Shown here one piece after another: positions 6,646 through 16,266 of a stretch of 57,274 nucleotides of DNA; within the stretch, counting starts at the first letter, position 1, and the number at the start of each line of letters is the position of its first letter. Both the position numbers and the translations under genes were made by a program. The notes under the pieces were generated by a model that saw only the letters and a list, made by a program, of their open reading frames with translations, was not told the DNA's origin and searched no databases. This DNA is from Planctomycetales bacterium (GTDB lineage: Bacteria; Planctomycetota; Planctomycetia; Pirellulales; Pirellulaceae): contig JAGQOY010000020.1 in the NCBI GenBank assembly GCA_020427005.1, positions 1 through 57,274 on the forward strand, given 5' to 3'.

Positions 6646-9600
6646 CTAGTCGATGCTGATTGGCTTGGAACTGCTCCACCACAGATCGGGCGGCGGAAGC
6701 TTTTCGTCGACTTGATCTTCGGCCTCAACCCAACTCGAATCTGGAATTGAGACCCCTTTTTCATACCATAGCCAATCAATTTCAGGCTTGTTATCGACAA
6801 CCAACACACGACGAGTTTGCGGCCTAGCAGTCCGCCGTGGTAACTCAATCACAGGCAGTGATTGAAGTGGCTCTTCTTGGGCAACAATTTCGACGAGATC
6901 GTCGGCAGGTTCATCAATTTCCTCAGTCCACTCTTCCTCCGCGTCGTTCACTAGGACCGTTTCTACAACCGGTGGTGGGCTTGGCAGAGGCATCGGAGGT
7001 GGTAGCTCTGGGACATAAACATCCGCTTCACCTTGCAGCCCTTGCTTGGGAAGCACCCTAACCTGAACTCCAATGTTGTAGAAGATCCTCATAATATGTT
7101 CGTGGCACGTAAACATGACGACTTGATGTCCAAGTGAAGCAAAATCGCGCAGTACTCTAGCAGCCGATTCAGCCCGAATGGAATCAAAATTCACCAAAAC
7201 ATCATCCAACACAAGCGGAATCATGACGCCCCGTCGAGCGTAGGCTGCAGCTAAAGAAAGTCGCAAGGCAATGAATACGGCTTCACGAGTTCCACGCGAA
7301 AGGACTTCCAGCGGTAGAGACTGACCTCGTGAATTATCGATTCGCAGCTGGTTTTTCCCTAAAGGGGTCCAAATGCGGGAGTATTTGCCTTCTGTAAGTT
7401 GATTCAAGAAGGCAGATGCCTCGCGTAGAGTCTCAGGTTGGCGTTCTGTTTCGTAGACCTCACAAACTTTGTCCAACAGGTTGGTGGTTACTGCCAATGT
7501 CTGCCAGTGTGCCGCGCAAGCCTTTATTTGATTTTCGACGCATGTTAGTTCCAATCTCGCTTCGGATAGTCGACCGTTAGCGGCCAAAGTCTTCATCTCT
7601 TGGGCCAACTCGCCTTGTCGTCCATGAAGCTGTTCGACGCGTTGTTCGGCCTGTAACGTCCGCTGGCCAATAGCCTCCCAGCGGCGTTCTAGATTCTCAG
7701 AATCTGGCCCATCGAGCAGTCGGACAATGGTCTCATACGGCACCATTCCACCAACCATGGATGTGATGCGTTCCTGATACTCGGCCTGCTTCTTAACCAA
7801 ATCCTCGTGCTGATGCTTAAGCTGCAATTGCTCTCGAAGTTGGGACTCGGTTTCGCATCGTTGTTCGGCCAAGACGGCGCTATGACTGCGTGTAAGTTTA
7901 TCCATTGACTTCTGTATGGCAGCAGCTTGCTTAGCCAAGTGCTGATCCTGATCTCTGAGCGAACGTTTTTGCTGAATAAACTGTTCCTGGGAGCGGATCA
8001 ATTCTTGCATTTGATCAAGCAGCCTTAGCGCAGTAGTCGCCTGTTCTACGCCGGCCTTTACTGGAGCGAACTCAGTTGGAGAAATTGTGTTTTTATCGCT
8101 TCGATATGTCGTTTCAAGGTTACGATATTCATTGGATTGATGTCGCAATACATCTGTAGCAATGGCATCCAGATCTTCTTCATCACGATTTGAAAGCACC
8201 TCGCTTGCTTTCTTGGCTGCCTGAGCTTGACGATTTAGAGATTCAATTCGTTGAGTGAGGTTTCCGAGCTCCAATTGGCGAGTTTCAAGTTCTTCCTGTA
8301 GATTCGTGATGCGACGACGCGTTTGCATCAACGATTCGTACCCCTCCGCCATAATCCGGATGCTCTTGGGTGACAGCGACTCTGTAAGCCCCATATGCAC
8401 CAGCATCTTTCTCCATTGACTACGTGCGTTGCGTAGTGATTCGGCTGCCTGAGAGGCTTGCTTTCGGGCCGAACGATAACGTTGCGTAGCCGCTTCCAAG
8501 TTGTGCTGCAGTGGGAGTAACCCTTCCAACTTCGCAACCTCGGTCTCGGCATCACGGAGACGATTCTCAGTCACTCCATTGTATGCGGGTAGCCGTCTTT
8601 CGAAGTCGTCTCTTTCCAGTTCCGTTTTGCGAATCTCCTTGCGAATGGCATCGATTTGGTCTTCGACATCTTCCAGATCGGTGACCGTGCCACGATCCAG
8701 GATGCTATTCCACACAGTAGTGAAGAATAAAAGCACTACACCCAGCAGAAGCAGCATGAACCCTTGCGGAGAATTATCGTTTTGAGGAGCACCAGTGAAC
8801 AGGCTGGTACCAAAAATGGAACCCAATCCCCACATCAACGAAAATCCGCCGCCAACGAACAAGACTCCCATCATGAGTGCCCGTTCGACAGGCAGAGCCT
8901 CGTCAGCGGCTAAACCGACCGCCTCAGATTCAAGTTCTTCTCTGCGTCGAATCTGTTTGTCCAACACTTCTTGAATTTGATTGCGTTTCCGAAGCAATGA
9001 AATCAGCTCTGCGTTCTCTTGCATGCCGGTATGAATATCGTCATAGCCGTACTGTCGCATCGATGACGACAATTCTTCGGTCAACCTAGCAACTTCCTTC
9101 TTCTCTGAATCGCTTTGTTGCTTGGCCAACTTAAGGCGGTTGGAATAGAGCTTCACTTGGCCAGCCGGCTCTGCCAATTGTGCAATGGCTTGCCGCGACA
9201 ACTCGGGCATTTTCGACATCCGTCGATCGTTTAGAAGCGACTGTTGATCCTCCTCAGAAATCCCCAATCGTTGTGCGTCTTCTAACAACTGTTGGCGAGT
9301 CTGCTGAAGCTGATTTTCCAAGCGTTGAATATTTTTTTGGATCGCCGAGATCCATGGAGCCTGTTCGACGGCGGCCTCAATCTTGGAAGCCAACTCCAGT
9401 ATCCCGTTTCGTAAAGGAAGTTTACTGGCGGTTTCTCGCAATTGTTTGCGCTGTTGCCGGAGTTCACCGAGCTTTTCTTCTCGCTCGGAAATCTGTTCGT
9501 TAAGCTCGGTAAGTTTGACTGCAGCTGCTTCTGGAATGTCCGTGCGCGCATTGAGATCACGAATCTGAACTTCTACCTCTGCGCGTTTGAGCCAATTTGG

Positions 9601-10347
9601 GCGAACCTGAATCGCCACTTCGTAGGTCTTGGATTCAACATCCCAACTAGCAATGCGCTGCTTCAGCTCGTCGAGCTCCGAGTTCTGCGTAGCGCGCAGT
9701 GCAGCCAATTCATTCCAACGGCGTGCGTACCCAGTTAGCGAATCAATCTCATCTTTGAGTTTTTCTCGACGCACCATCAGCTGCTGCAACTGCCCATCTT
9801 CAAGAGTCGGACCGGCAATTTGCTGGCGAGCGTTTCGCAGTTGTCGGGTTACGTCTACCAGGGAAACTCGATCTAGGCCGCTGGAGAGTTTATAAAGTTC
9901 ATCGGCCGCTGCAGTATCGTCTAGAGTATTGAGCTCTTGCAGCTCACGTAGACCAATGGCAAAGACGTTGGTGAAAATCGTTTCATCTACTTGCCCAAGT
10001 AGCATGGCCAACCGATGCTGCCCCTGAGTCAAGCCATCGCTACCGGTGACGGTCAATTGCCCCGCAGCTGATTCATGATCCAACTGAGCTCGGCGGGAAA
10101 TTTCATATCCGCCGCCCGGCCCCGTAACGCGAATCACCCCTCCTGGTTTGCCTCCATATACGGGCGGCAAGTACCTGCTGCGTCGATCCGGCGTAAAACC
10201 GTAAAACATAGTGCGAAAAAACTGCATCAGCGTCGTTTTGCCGGCCTCGTTTGGGCCGTAAAACACGGTCATGGTGTCCGGCATACTATGTACGCTCAAC
10301 CCAGACCACACGCCGAATCCGTCTATCTGTACGTCCTTGATCTTCAT
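6646..10347 (-). CDS. SbcC/YhaN-type AAA ATPase, coiled-coil DNA-repair protein
   Basis: This 1233-residue SMC-like ATPase has Walker A GPNEAGKTT at 31-39. Two long coiled-coil arms come next, interrupted in the middle by two hydrophobic segments (about residues 495-550). The C-terminal head has an LSRGTREAVF signature and a Walker B (PLVLDDVLVNFD). That layout, including the central membrane-like segments, matches YhaN-type relatives of SbcC/Rad50. The partner nuclease gene lies immediately upstream with a 4-bp overlap, so the two form a complex-encoding pair analogous to SbcCD or YhaNO, acting on DNA ends. After the head there is an additional ~140-residue Pro/Glu-rich acidic tail (PPPMPLPSPPP, then many Asp and Glu) that is not part of the ATPase fold. 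Its role is unknown. Confidence 0.88.
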   Translation of the reverse strand: MKIKDVQIDGFGVWSGLSVHSMPDTMTVFYGPNEAGKTTLMQFFRTMFYGFTPDRRSRYLPPVYGGKPGGVIRVTGPGGGYEISRRAQLDHESAAGQLTVTGSDGLTQGQHRLAMLLGQVDETIFTNVFAIGLRELQELNTLDDTAAADELYKLSSGLDRVSLVDVTRQLRNARQQIAGPTLEDGQLQQLMVRREKLKDEIDSLTGYARRWNELAALRATQNSELDELKQRIASWDVESKTYEVAIQVRPNWLKRAEVEVQIRDLNARTDIPEAAAVKLTELNEQISEREEKLGELRQQRKQLRETASKLPLRNGILELASKIEAAVEQAPWISAIQKNIQRLENQLQQTRQQLLEDAQRLGISEEDQQSLLNDRRMSKMPELSRQAIAQLAEPAGQVKLYSNRLKLAKQQSDSEKKEVARLTEELSSSMRQYGYDDIHTGMQENAELISLLRKRNQIQEVLDKQIRRREELESEAVGLAADEALPVERALMMGVLFVGGGFSLMWGLGSIFGTSLFTGAPQNDNSPQGFMLLLLGVVLLFFTTVWNSILDRGTVTDLEDVEDQIDAIRKEIRKTELERDDFERRLPAYNGVTENRLRDAETEVAKLEGLLPLQHNLEAATQRYRSARKQASQAAESLRNARSQWRKMLVHMGLTESLSPKSIRIMAEGYESLMQTRRRITNLQEELETRQLELGNLTQRIESLNRQAQAAKKASEVLSNRDEEDLDAIATDVLRHQSNEYRNLETTYRSDKNTISPTEFAPVKAGVEQATTALRLLDQMQELIRSQEQFIQQKRSLRDQDQHLAKQAAAIQKSMDKLTRSHSAVLAEQRCETESQLREQLQLKHQHEDLVKKQAEYQERITSMVGGMVPYETIVRLLDGPDSENLERRWEAIGQRTLQAEQRVEQLHGRQGELAQEMKTLAANGRLSEARLELTCVENQIKACAAHWQTLAVTTNLLDKVCEVYETERQPETLREASAFLNQLTEGKYSRIWTPLGKNQLRIDNSRGQSLPLEVLSRGTREAVFIALRLSLAAAYARRGVMIPLVLDDVLVNFDSIRAESAARVLRDFASLGHQVVMFTCHEHIMRIFYNIGVQVRVLPKQGLQGEADVYVPELPPPMPLPSPPPVVETVLVNDAEEEWTEEIDEPADDLVEIVAQEEPLQSLPVIELPRRTARPQTRRVLVVDNKPEIDWLWYEKGVSIPDSSWVEAEDQVDEKLPPPDLWWSSSKPISID

Positions 10348-11612
10348 TTATCGGATCCTCCGAATCGGCGTGTAGGAGCCAGCAGGTCGACCTTGTGTCC
10401 CCTGAGAAGATCCACCCCCAGAAGCGTAGCACGTTCCAGTGTAGCTTGCTGAGTAGCAGTATCACTTGGGGATAAGGCAGCTTGCCATAGATTGCTGGCA
10501 GGCGTCTCAGTGTCGATGATGGGTTTGATATTCAATTGCTTACCGTGATCCTTGCGATGTTGCGTCGCAGTTCGCAAAAAATCACCGAGAATGGTGTCTT
10601 CCTCTTGCCATTTACTTGGCAGGTTCTTGGGAGGCAAGATTTCAATGTCAGTTGACCAGCAAGCTGGCTGGCCATGACCGAATTCGCGTCTCAACCAACC
10701 CAACAGGTCTTCCATCGCAGAGGGACCCACTATGTTGGCATGTTCCATGTCAATGTGAACTTTCCACTTCACCAATAAGTGGCGCCCAGCGGCCTCGCTT
10801 TGCAGCCGAGCAACCCTCTTAGCCAACAACTGTCTCAGGTCTCGACCAAGTGCAATGTCGTCTGCGTCAATCTCTTGGCTAGCATATCGGACCAAATCGC
10901 TTTCGATAGTGTGGATTTGCAGTTTGCTGTTGGCGTCGACATCAACTAAGAGGAAACCATGGGCTCCATGTTCTGCTAAACTGCGAGCCTGAGGTGTGCC
11001 GCAATATCGAATCGCGGGTTGTTCGCTAGATAGGGTCTCACTTAAGTGCTTACCGCCCAATGCCCAGTAATCAACTCGTTCTGCAGACAAGGACTCCACA
11101 TCTGCGTGGCCATGGGCAACGGCTATCAGAAATAAATCATCCGGCTCGCTTGCATATTCGGCTGCACGAACTGTTTGACTATTGTCCATGCTGCGCCCCA
11201 TGATGGTTGCCAACGTAGTTTGATGTCGACGAAAAGCTACTGACTCAACCTCTTTCTTTGAGAACACGTGTACGTTGCTTGGTAGCTTTACTGCATCCGG
11301 CCATCGATCGGGATCATCAACACTACCTCCAGCCCAATACACGGCAATTCCCCGAGACTTTAATTGCTCGAATTGTTCTAAGAGAAAGGCCAGCCCCTGT
11401 GCCCCCGTGGTTGTCGGATTGAGCAAGTCACCTGCTAAAACAACAAAATCAACATTTTCCAAAAGGGCGTGTTCAAATACGGCCTCGGCAGCTCGCCAAG
11501 GCGCTTCAACCAATGTCTTGCGCAAGTTCTCTGGAAGATCGAAGATATCCTGTAAGGAACGTTCCAGATGAAAATCACTGGCATGAATGAAACGAAATGA
11601 TTCCTTCACCAT
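10344..11612 (-). CDS. SbcD/YhaO-type metallophosphoesterase (DNA exonuclease)
   Basis: The protein of about 422 residues opens with the metallophosphoesterase motif HASDFHL. GDLLNP and AHGHAD follow as further metal-binding motifs, and the C-terminal half would contact the ATPase partner. It should be the Mn-dependent nuclease of the SbcCD/YhaNO-type complex. The frame is open to 11681, but I place the start at the ATG at 11612. An AAGGAAG Shine-Dalgarno sequence lies about 6 bp before it, and the first motif then falls at residue ~10, as in the family. The stop codon overlaps the ATG of the ATPase gene. The second motif lacks the usual GNHD (residues read as AGGSVDDPDR), so the metal site may be partly rebuilt. 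Confidence 0.85.
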   Translation of the reverse strand: MVKESFRFIHASDFHLERSLQDIFDLPENLRKTLVEAPWRAAEAVFEHALLENVDFVVLAGDLLNPTTTGAQGLAFLLEQFEQLKSRGIAVYWAGGSVDDPDRWPDAVKLPSNVHVFSKKEVESVAFRRHQTTLATIMGRSMDNSQTVRAAEYASEPDDLFLIAVAHGHADVESLSAERVDYWALGGKHLSETLSSEQPAIRYCGTPQARSLAEHGAHGFLLVDVDANSKLQIHTIESDLVRYASQEIDADDIALGRDLRQLLAKRVARLQSEAAGRHLLVKWKVHIDMEHANIVGPSAMEDLLGWLRREFGHGQPACWSTDIEILPPKNLPSKWQEEDTILGDFLRTATQHRKDHGKQLNIKPIIDTETPASNLWQAALSPSDTATQQATLERATLLGVDLLRGHKVDLLAPTRRFGGSDK

Positions 11613-12264
11613 CGCAAACTTCCTTGCTTCCAGCTTAGTTTCTCTCCGCACCATGCGCGACGAAATCTGCCGAGCTGGCACGCTGCGAGTTCTTGTCGAT
11701 TCTTAATTCTTCAATTCCCACACACTTCAGGCTGCCTCCTGATCAACAGGTCACGCACTCTTCCTTCTAGATCCGCAGCACTTAGCCTGGCAGACTATAC
11801 CCGAACAAGCTAGCCTGCGCCAACGCTGTTTCCTACCCAAGTCATCTGACTGCCTCTGCATTTGATAGCAAAAGGAAACTTGAGGCCTTGGTGGCTCTCA
11901 TCCTTCGCAGCTCACCGGCAGATTTTTCATTCATACCAGCTAACCATCTCTGACTAAGGCGTTTTTATCCAGTTTTTGCTTCCGACACTCAACCAAAAAC
12001 ACATTTCGACGCCTCTTCCGGACAAATGGACTGAAGCGTTAAAGTTTGACTTGTCGATACAGGTTAAAGCTGCGCACAAAGACCGCGCGGCGAATTTTGC
12101 CTACAGAAGCATTCGTTCTGCTTACTTCTGTCGGGGTTTGGACCGGAGCCGCAGGTATTCAAACATGCATACCGACGATTTCGGCTGAGCCAATAAACCA
12201 ACTGGGATCAATGCCTTTACAGCATTGTTGACCGCTGTCCACATCCGAGCATGGAGGCTTGGCA
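11613..12264. other. Intergenic region between divergent genes
   Basis: About 650 bp separate the repair operon from the HEAT-hydrolase gene. Short open frames around 11976-12231 include a hydrophobic stretch that could mimic a signal peptide. They have no clear ribosome-binding site, overlap each other in different frames and do not resemble a known family, so I treat the region as non-coding. GGAGG at 12253-12257 is the ribosome-binding site of the downstream gene. Confidence 0.4.
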
Positions 12265-15200
12265 ATGGCTGCCGTTTGCCTGCGTACACTATATTTTTTC
12301 GGGATCGGCATTTTTCTCACGGTAGCTGCGTGGGGTCAATCTCCACTCGAAACCAGTCAGCCGATCCGAGATGTCGAGCGGTTGGGCCAGCAACTGAGTG
12401 ATACCGCCTACTGGTATCGTGCCCAAGCTGCCATGCGGCTTTCCGATATGGGTGATAAGGCCCGACCGGCCACCGAACAGTTGCTCAATGCACTCAACGA
12501 TGACAACCCAGACGTCCGCTTGAGAGTACTCCATGCCTTGGGCATGATCGCTGAACCTAGTGCGTCAACGATCAATCGAATCGCGAGCAAATTGCGTGAT
12601 TCCGATGAACACGTGCGTTACGCTGCCCAATGGGCGCTAACTCGTTTAGCTATCTTAGGAGAACAGTCAAATCGGTTGGACAATGAAATTGTTCAAGCAT
12701 TAGAGAGAGCGTTCCAAAATCTTGGCCGACAAGAACATCATCAAGGACATTACGAGGCCCTTGGCAAGGTTCTAGCATCCTGGCGCGACGAAAAACAGGC
12801 CCGAGAACTAAAGGAACACCTAGCCGAGCAAGCGAGGCTCGAAAGAGAACAAGCTGAACAAAACGCCCAAGCAGCAGCTCAGGCCGCCCTGCAAAAAGCC
12901 GCCGAGCTACAAACTGCAAATCTACAGCGCAGTCGAAGTTGGGAGCTAAAACTTGCCGACAAGTTTGCCATATCTTCCCGCGTGCAACAATTGTTGATTA
13001 TTCGACAACTAGCCAATGCGTCACCTTCCTTTGATCGCCAAGATGCGATGCAGGACATTCTGCGTAGTGCATACCTGTCCAACGACATGCAAGCCATTCA
13101 ATACGCTCACACAACGTGGAAGAATGATGCCCTAGAGGCCTCCAACGAGCTCCTGCTAGCATTACCAACCACCAATGCCGCCTATTGGGTTAGCAGCTTA
13201 GTCGCCGACGTACATCCTCAATCTTTCGATCACCTTACGAAGCTAAGAGATCTCGCGCATTCCGAAGACGAAGCAATTCGGTATGCGGCTATCGAGGCTA
13301 TGGGAAATACACAAGCCAATTCTCCGGCTGTGAGTCTTGCATTCACCTCGCTCTACGAACTGGTCAACCAGCGAGATGCCGATAGTTTTCAACGTTGTGC
13401 CGCAGTTGAGTCACTCGACAAACTAGCCCACATGCATGCGGAACTGTCACTGCAAGCCGCCTTTCTATTTTCCACCTTGGTTCAGCAATCCCAAGAAGAA
13501 TGGGTCGTCCGCTTGGCAGCAGCACGTGGACTGAGCCACACCGCATCTAATCGGGCAATCGCACAATACACGCTTTTGCAAGCCATCAATGAACTGGAGC
13601 CCTCTGACTACAATCGGATTGAATTGATAGATTGCTTAGGAGCATTGGAGCCACTGGTTCCAGAGGCCGTCGAGATCGTGCTATCGGACCTCGATGCAGG
13701 GGATGAGTATGTTTGGCCTGGACTCTTGCAAGTGTTGAGCAAAGCCGCATCCATCGACCAACACATAGCCTTGCACCTAGAAAAATTTATTCTAGAAAAG
13801 CAATCAGCTGTGACTGTACATGCTGAACTAGCCCGAATCTTAAGCAGGTCTCCGGCCCCTGAATCAACCGTCTTAAGAATGCTCAACAGCACCGAACCAT
13901 ACGCAGTGGAGACCGGAGCCCTGATTGCCTGTCAAATGGACTGGGATGATAGTAGCCAAGCCATACAGGCTCTATCACATGCCATATCGGATCCGACAAT
14001 AGGATTTCGCACTACCCATGTACTGCTAGTTGCAATCAGCAAACTCTTGCCCCAATCTAACGATCACGCCAAACAGTTTGGAGTAGAAATACTACAGAAA
14101 ATTCTGGCCAGCGATTGCCACAATACTTTGCGAGCCTCAGCCTTGCTGGGGTTGGCCGAGACACAGAACCTATCTGACCAACAACTGGCAGCGGCAACAA
14201 TTGAATCCTCAGAAGAAATCCTTGCCATTGTGGCTCAGACGAAATATCGTCGCGGCGATCTTGCTGGGTTAAACCAACTCATATCGATGTTGGCCATTGA
14301 ATCCTCATCCGAGTATGCCGAAGCAGCGCTGATTGATTGTGGTGCTAATGTAGTGCCAGCTGTTTATAGTGTCGCAGAAAGCATCGAATATCCAGCCAGT
14401 CAAAGAATCGCCGGCATTAGAACTCTGCTCCGTATGCCGTATGCCAATAAGTATGGCGAAATTGCAGAATTGATTTCCGATAGTGAGATCGGAGAGGAAG
14501 CTGGAGTTCTTTTAACTGACGAAATCCTGGATCACGGAGATGAAATACTCAAGGAAATGGTCAATGAATTGACCTACATCCCTTTCAATGACCACGAAAG
14601 TCTCGCAAGGTACGAACGCGTCTTCGAATCTATGACAGATGGACTTGGTGCTGGGGGAGAAGACTATGTATTGGAAACCGGTTCTGCGTTAGGCAACAGA
14701 CTAGCTCTCGACGTGGCATTCCTGGAAGATGAACTTCCCGCTGAGGCCCTCGCCATGGACTCCGAAATTGAGGCCGAAGAATTCCCAATGCCGAGTGCAA
14801 CAATCCCGCCAACTACTTTCGCACCTAGCAAAAAATCTGGCTCACGAGATTTGAACCTACAGGCATCACCAAAGAAGGAATTGCCTCTGACAGAGTTTCA
14901 GATGGTTCCCGGCACACCAGACTTTTCCTCATTTCCTGTCGCACCACTTCTCGACGCCAGTGACAATGTGGCTGACGCGCCGAGTCCCAGTGATAGAGCC
15001 ACATCGGACAATAAGTCGGCTTCCAATGAGGATTTGAAGCGCCGGGTGTTCTTTGGTACCAATCGGAATCGTGAAAGATTCCTCGGTGACTCGTTGGCAC
15101 CAGCTTTACCCTTACCCTACGATACTCAAGCTCGCCGATTAGCTGCCATCGGTGCTGCTGTTGCAGCCCTAAGCGTATGCCTATTTGGTTTTCTACGATT

Positions 15201-16251
15201 GAGGTCTGCCACGTACTCCATCTTCGCGGTTGCCGGACTAATAATTGTATTTTATGTCGGCTTACGCGGAAACCTAATACCTTGGGGAACGGAGCCTTCG
15301 GACAACATAGTTTTCGGTGGGGAATTCGACCAGCAAATGACGTTAGGTGTCTGCGAAGTTACGTTGCCACCCGGGCACGTGCGCGGTGAAATTGAATCAC
15401 CCAGCTGGACTAGGTTCGAATTCCGGCCCGATCCAAAAAAACACGTCATCCTCGCCAAGACTGAGGAGTTGAACGCCGATGCATTTATGCATGAACTCAA
15501 AAATGAACTCGACACTCAGGGCAACAGCCTGCTGGTCTTTGTTCATGGATACAATGTCTCGTTCTCAGATGCAGCTCGACGCACAGCTCAAATGGCTTAC
15601 GACTTGGAATACCCAGGTGCGGCCGCGTTCTTTAGCTGGCCCTCGGACTCGAATTGGTACGCATACCAATCGGATCGGCGAAAAATCGAGCTTAGTGTCG
15701 ATCACATCAAGCAATTCTTGCATAAACTGCTCAGTGAGTCAGGTGCTGAGAGTATCAACCTTATTGCTCACAGCATGGGTAATGTCGGTCTCACTCAGGC
15801 TCTAGCAGAATTGGAAACAGAGGCCTCGCAAACACTTTTCAATCAAGTCGTGCTGGCAGCGCCTGATATCGATGCGCAACTATTTCGGGACCGCATTGCT
15901 CCAAAAATTGTCACCAAAGCGAATCACGTCACGGTTTACACGTCCGCAACGGATTTGGCATTAATTGCCTCCAAATACTTTAACTCTGGACGGCGACTAG
16001 GGGATTCATCCGAAGAAACCGAAATTTCTGGTATCGATTTTATCGATGCAACTTCCGTCGATAGTAGTCTATTGGGGCACTCCTACTACGGAAGCAATGT
16101 TAGCGTGTTACAGGACATTGCCGAGTTATTCGCAGGACAACCTATCAACCAACGTCGTTACCTACAAATTGAAGAAACTGAATGGGGGCCTCGCTGGGAA
16201 TTCAGTACCCAGCGAATTGCAACCACACCCATCACAACTATTAATCACTAA
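12265..16251 (+). CDS. Exported HEAT-repeat protein fused to DUF900 alpha/beta hydrolase
   Basis: This protein of about 1328 residues starts with a signal peptide (hydrophobic LYFFGIGIFLTVAA, cleavage near WGQS). Several HEAT-like helical repeats follow (VRLRVLHALGMIAEP, VRYAAQWALTRL), then an Ala/Gln/Glu-rich coiled segment (~175-215) and further HEAT-like repeats to about residue 760. After a low-complexity linker, two hydrophobic segments lie near residues 960-1005. The C-terminal ~300 residues match the DUF900 hydrolase family: LLVFVHGYNVSF (oxyanion region), FFSWPSD, and the nucleophile elbow AHSMGN. A TTG at 12259 is also in frame. The ATG at 12265 is preferred because GGAGG lies 7 bp before it. 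The likely location is the envelope, with a helical scaffold and a hydrolase domain on one chain. The substrate is unknown. Confidence 0.8.
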   Translation: MAAVCLRTLYFFGIGIFLTVAAWGQSPLETSQPIRDVERLGQQLSDTAYWYRAQAAMRLSDMGDKARPATEQLLNALNDDNPDVRLRVLHALGMIAEPSASTINRIASKLRDSDEHVRYAAQWALTRLAILGEQSNRLDNEIVQALERAFQNLGRQEHHQGHYEALGKVLASWRDEKQARELKEHLAEQARLEREQAEQNAQAAAQAALQKAAELQTANLQRSRSWELKLADKFAISSRVQQLLIIRQLANASPSFDRQDAMQDILRSAYLSNDMQAIQYAHTTWKNDALEASNELLLALPTTNAAYWVSSLVADVHPQSFDHLTKLRDLAHSEDEAIRYAAIEAMGNTQANSPAVSLAFTSLYELVNQRDADSFQRCAAVESLDKLAHMHAELSLQAAFLFSTLVQQSQEEWVVRLAAARGLSHTASNRAIAQYTLLQAINELEPSDYNRIELIDCLGALEPLVPEAVEIVLSDLDAGDEYVWPGLLQVLSKAASIDQHIALHLEKFILEKQSAVTVHAELARILSRSPAPESTVLRMLNSTEPYAVETGALIACQMDWDDSSQAIQALSHAISDPTIGFRTTHVLLVAISKLLPQSNDHAKQFGVEILQKILASDCHNTLRASALLGLAETQNLSDQQLAAATIESSEEILAIVAQTKYRRGDLAGLNQLISMLAIESSSEYAEAALIDCGANVVPAVYSVAESIEYPASQRIAGIRTLLRMPYANKYGEIAELISDSEIGEEAGVLLTDEILDHGDEILKEMVNELTYIPFNDHESLARYERVFESMTDGLGAGGEDYVLETGSALGNRLALDVAFLEDELPAEALAMDSEIEAEEFPMPSATIPPTTFAPSKKSGSRDLNLQASPKKELPLTEFQMVPGTPDFSSFPVAPLLDASDNVADAPSPSDRATSDNKSASNEDLKRRVFFGTNRNRERFLGDSLAPALPLPYDTQARRLAAIGAAVAALSVCLFGFLRLRSATYSIFAVAGLIIVFYVGLRGNLIPWGTEPSDNIVFGGEFDQQMTLGVCEVTLPPGHVRGEIESPSWTRFEFRPDPKKHVILAKTEELNADAFMHELKNELDTQGNSLLVFVHGYNVSFSDAARRTAQMAYDLEYPGAAAFFSWPSDSNWYAYQSDRRKIELSVDHIKQFLHKLLSESGAESINLIAHSMGNVGLTQALAELETEASQTLFNQVVLAAPDIDAQLFRDRIAPKIVTKANHVTVYTSATDLALIASKYFNSGRRLGDSSEETEISGIDFIDATSVDSSLLGHSYYGSNVSVLQDIAELFAGQPINQRRYLQIEETEWGPRWEFSTQRIATTPITTINH

Positions 16252-16266
16252 TTCAGTTCACTCACT

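Noticed and set aside
11976..12231. Small open frames with a hydrophobic stretch before the HEAT-hydrolase gene
   Set aside because: They overlap each other in different frames and lack ribosome-binding sites. The resemblance to a signal peptide is weak.
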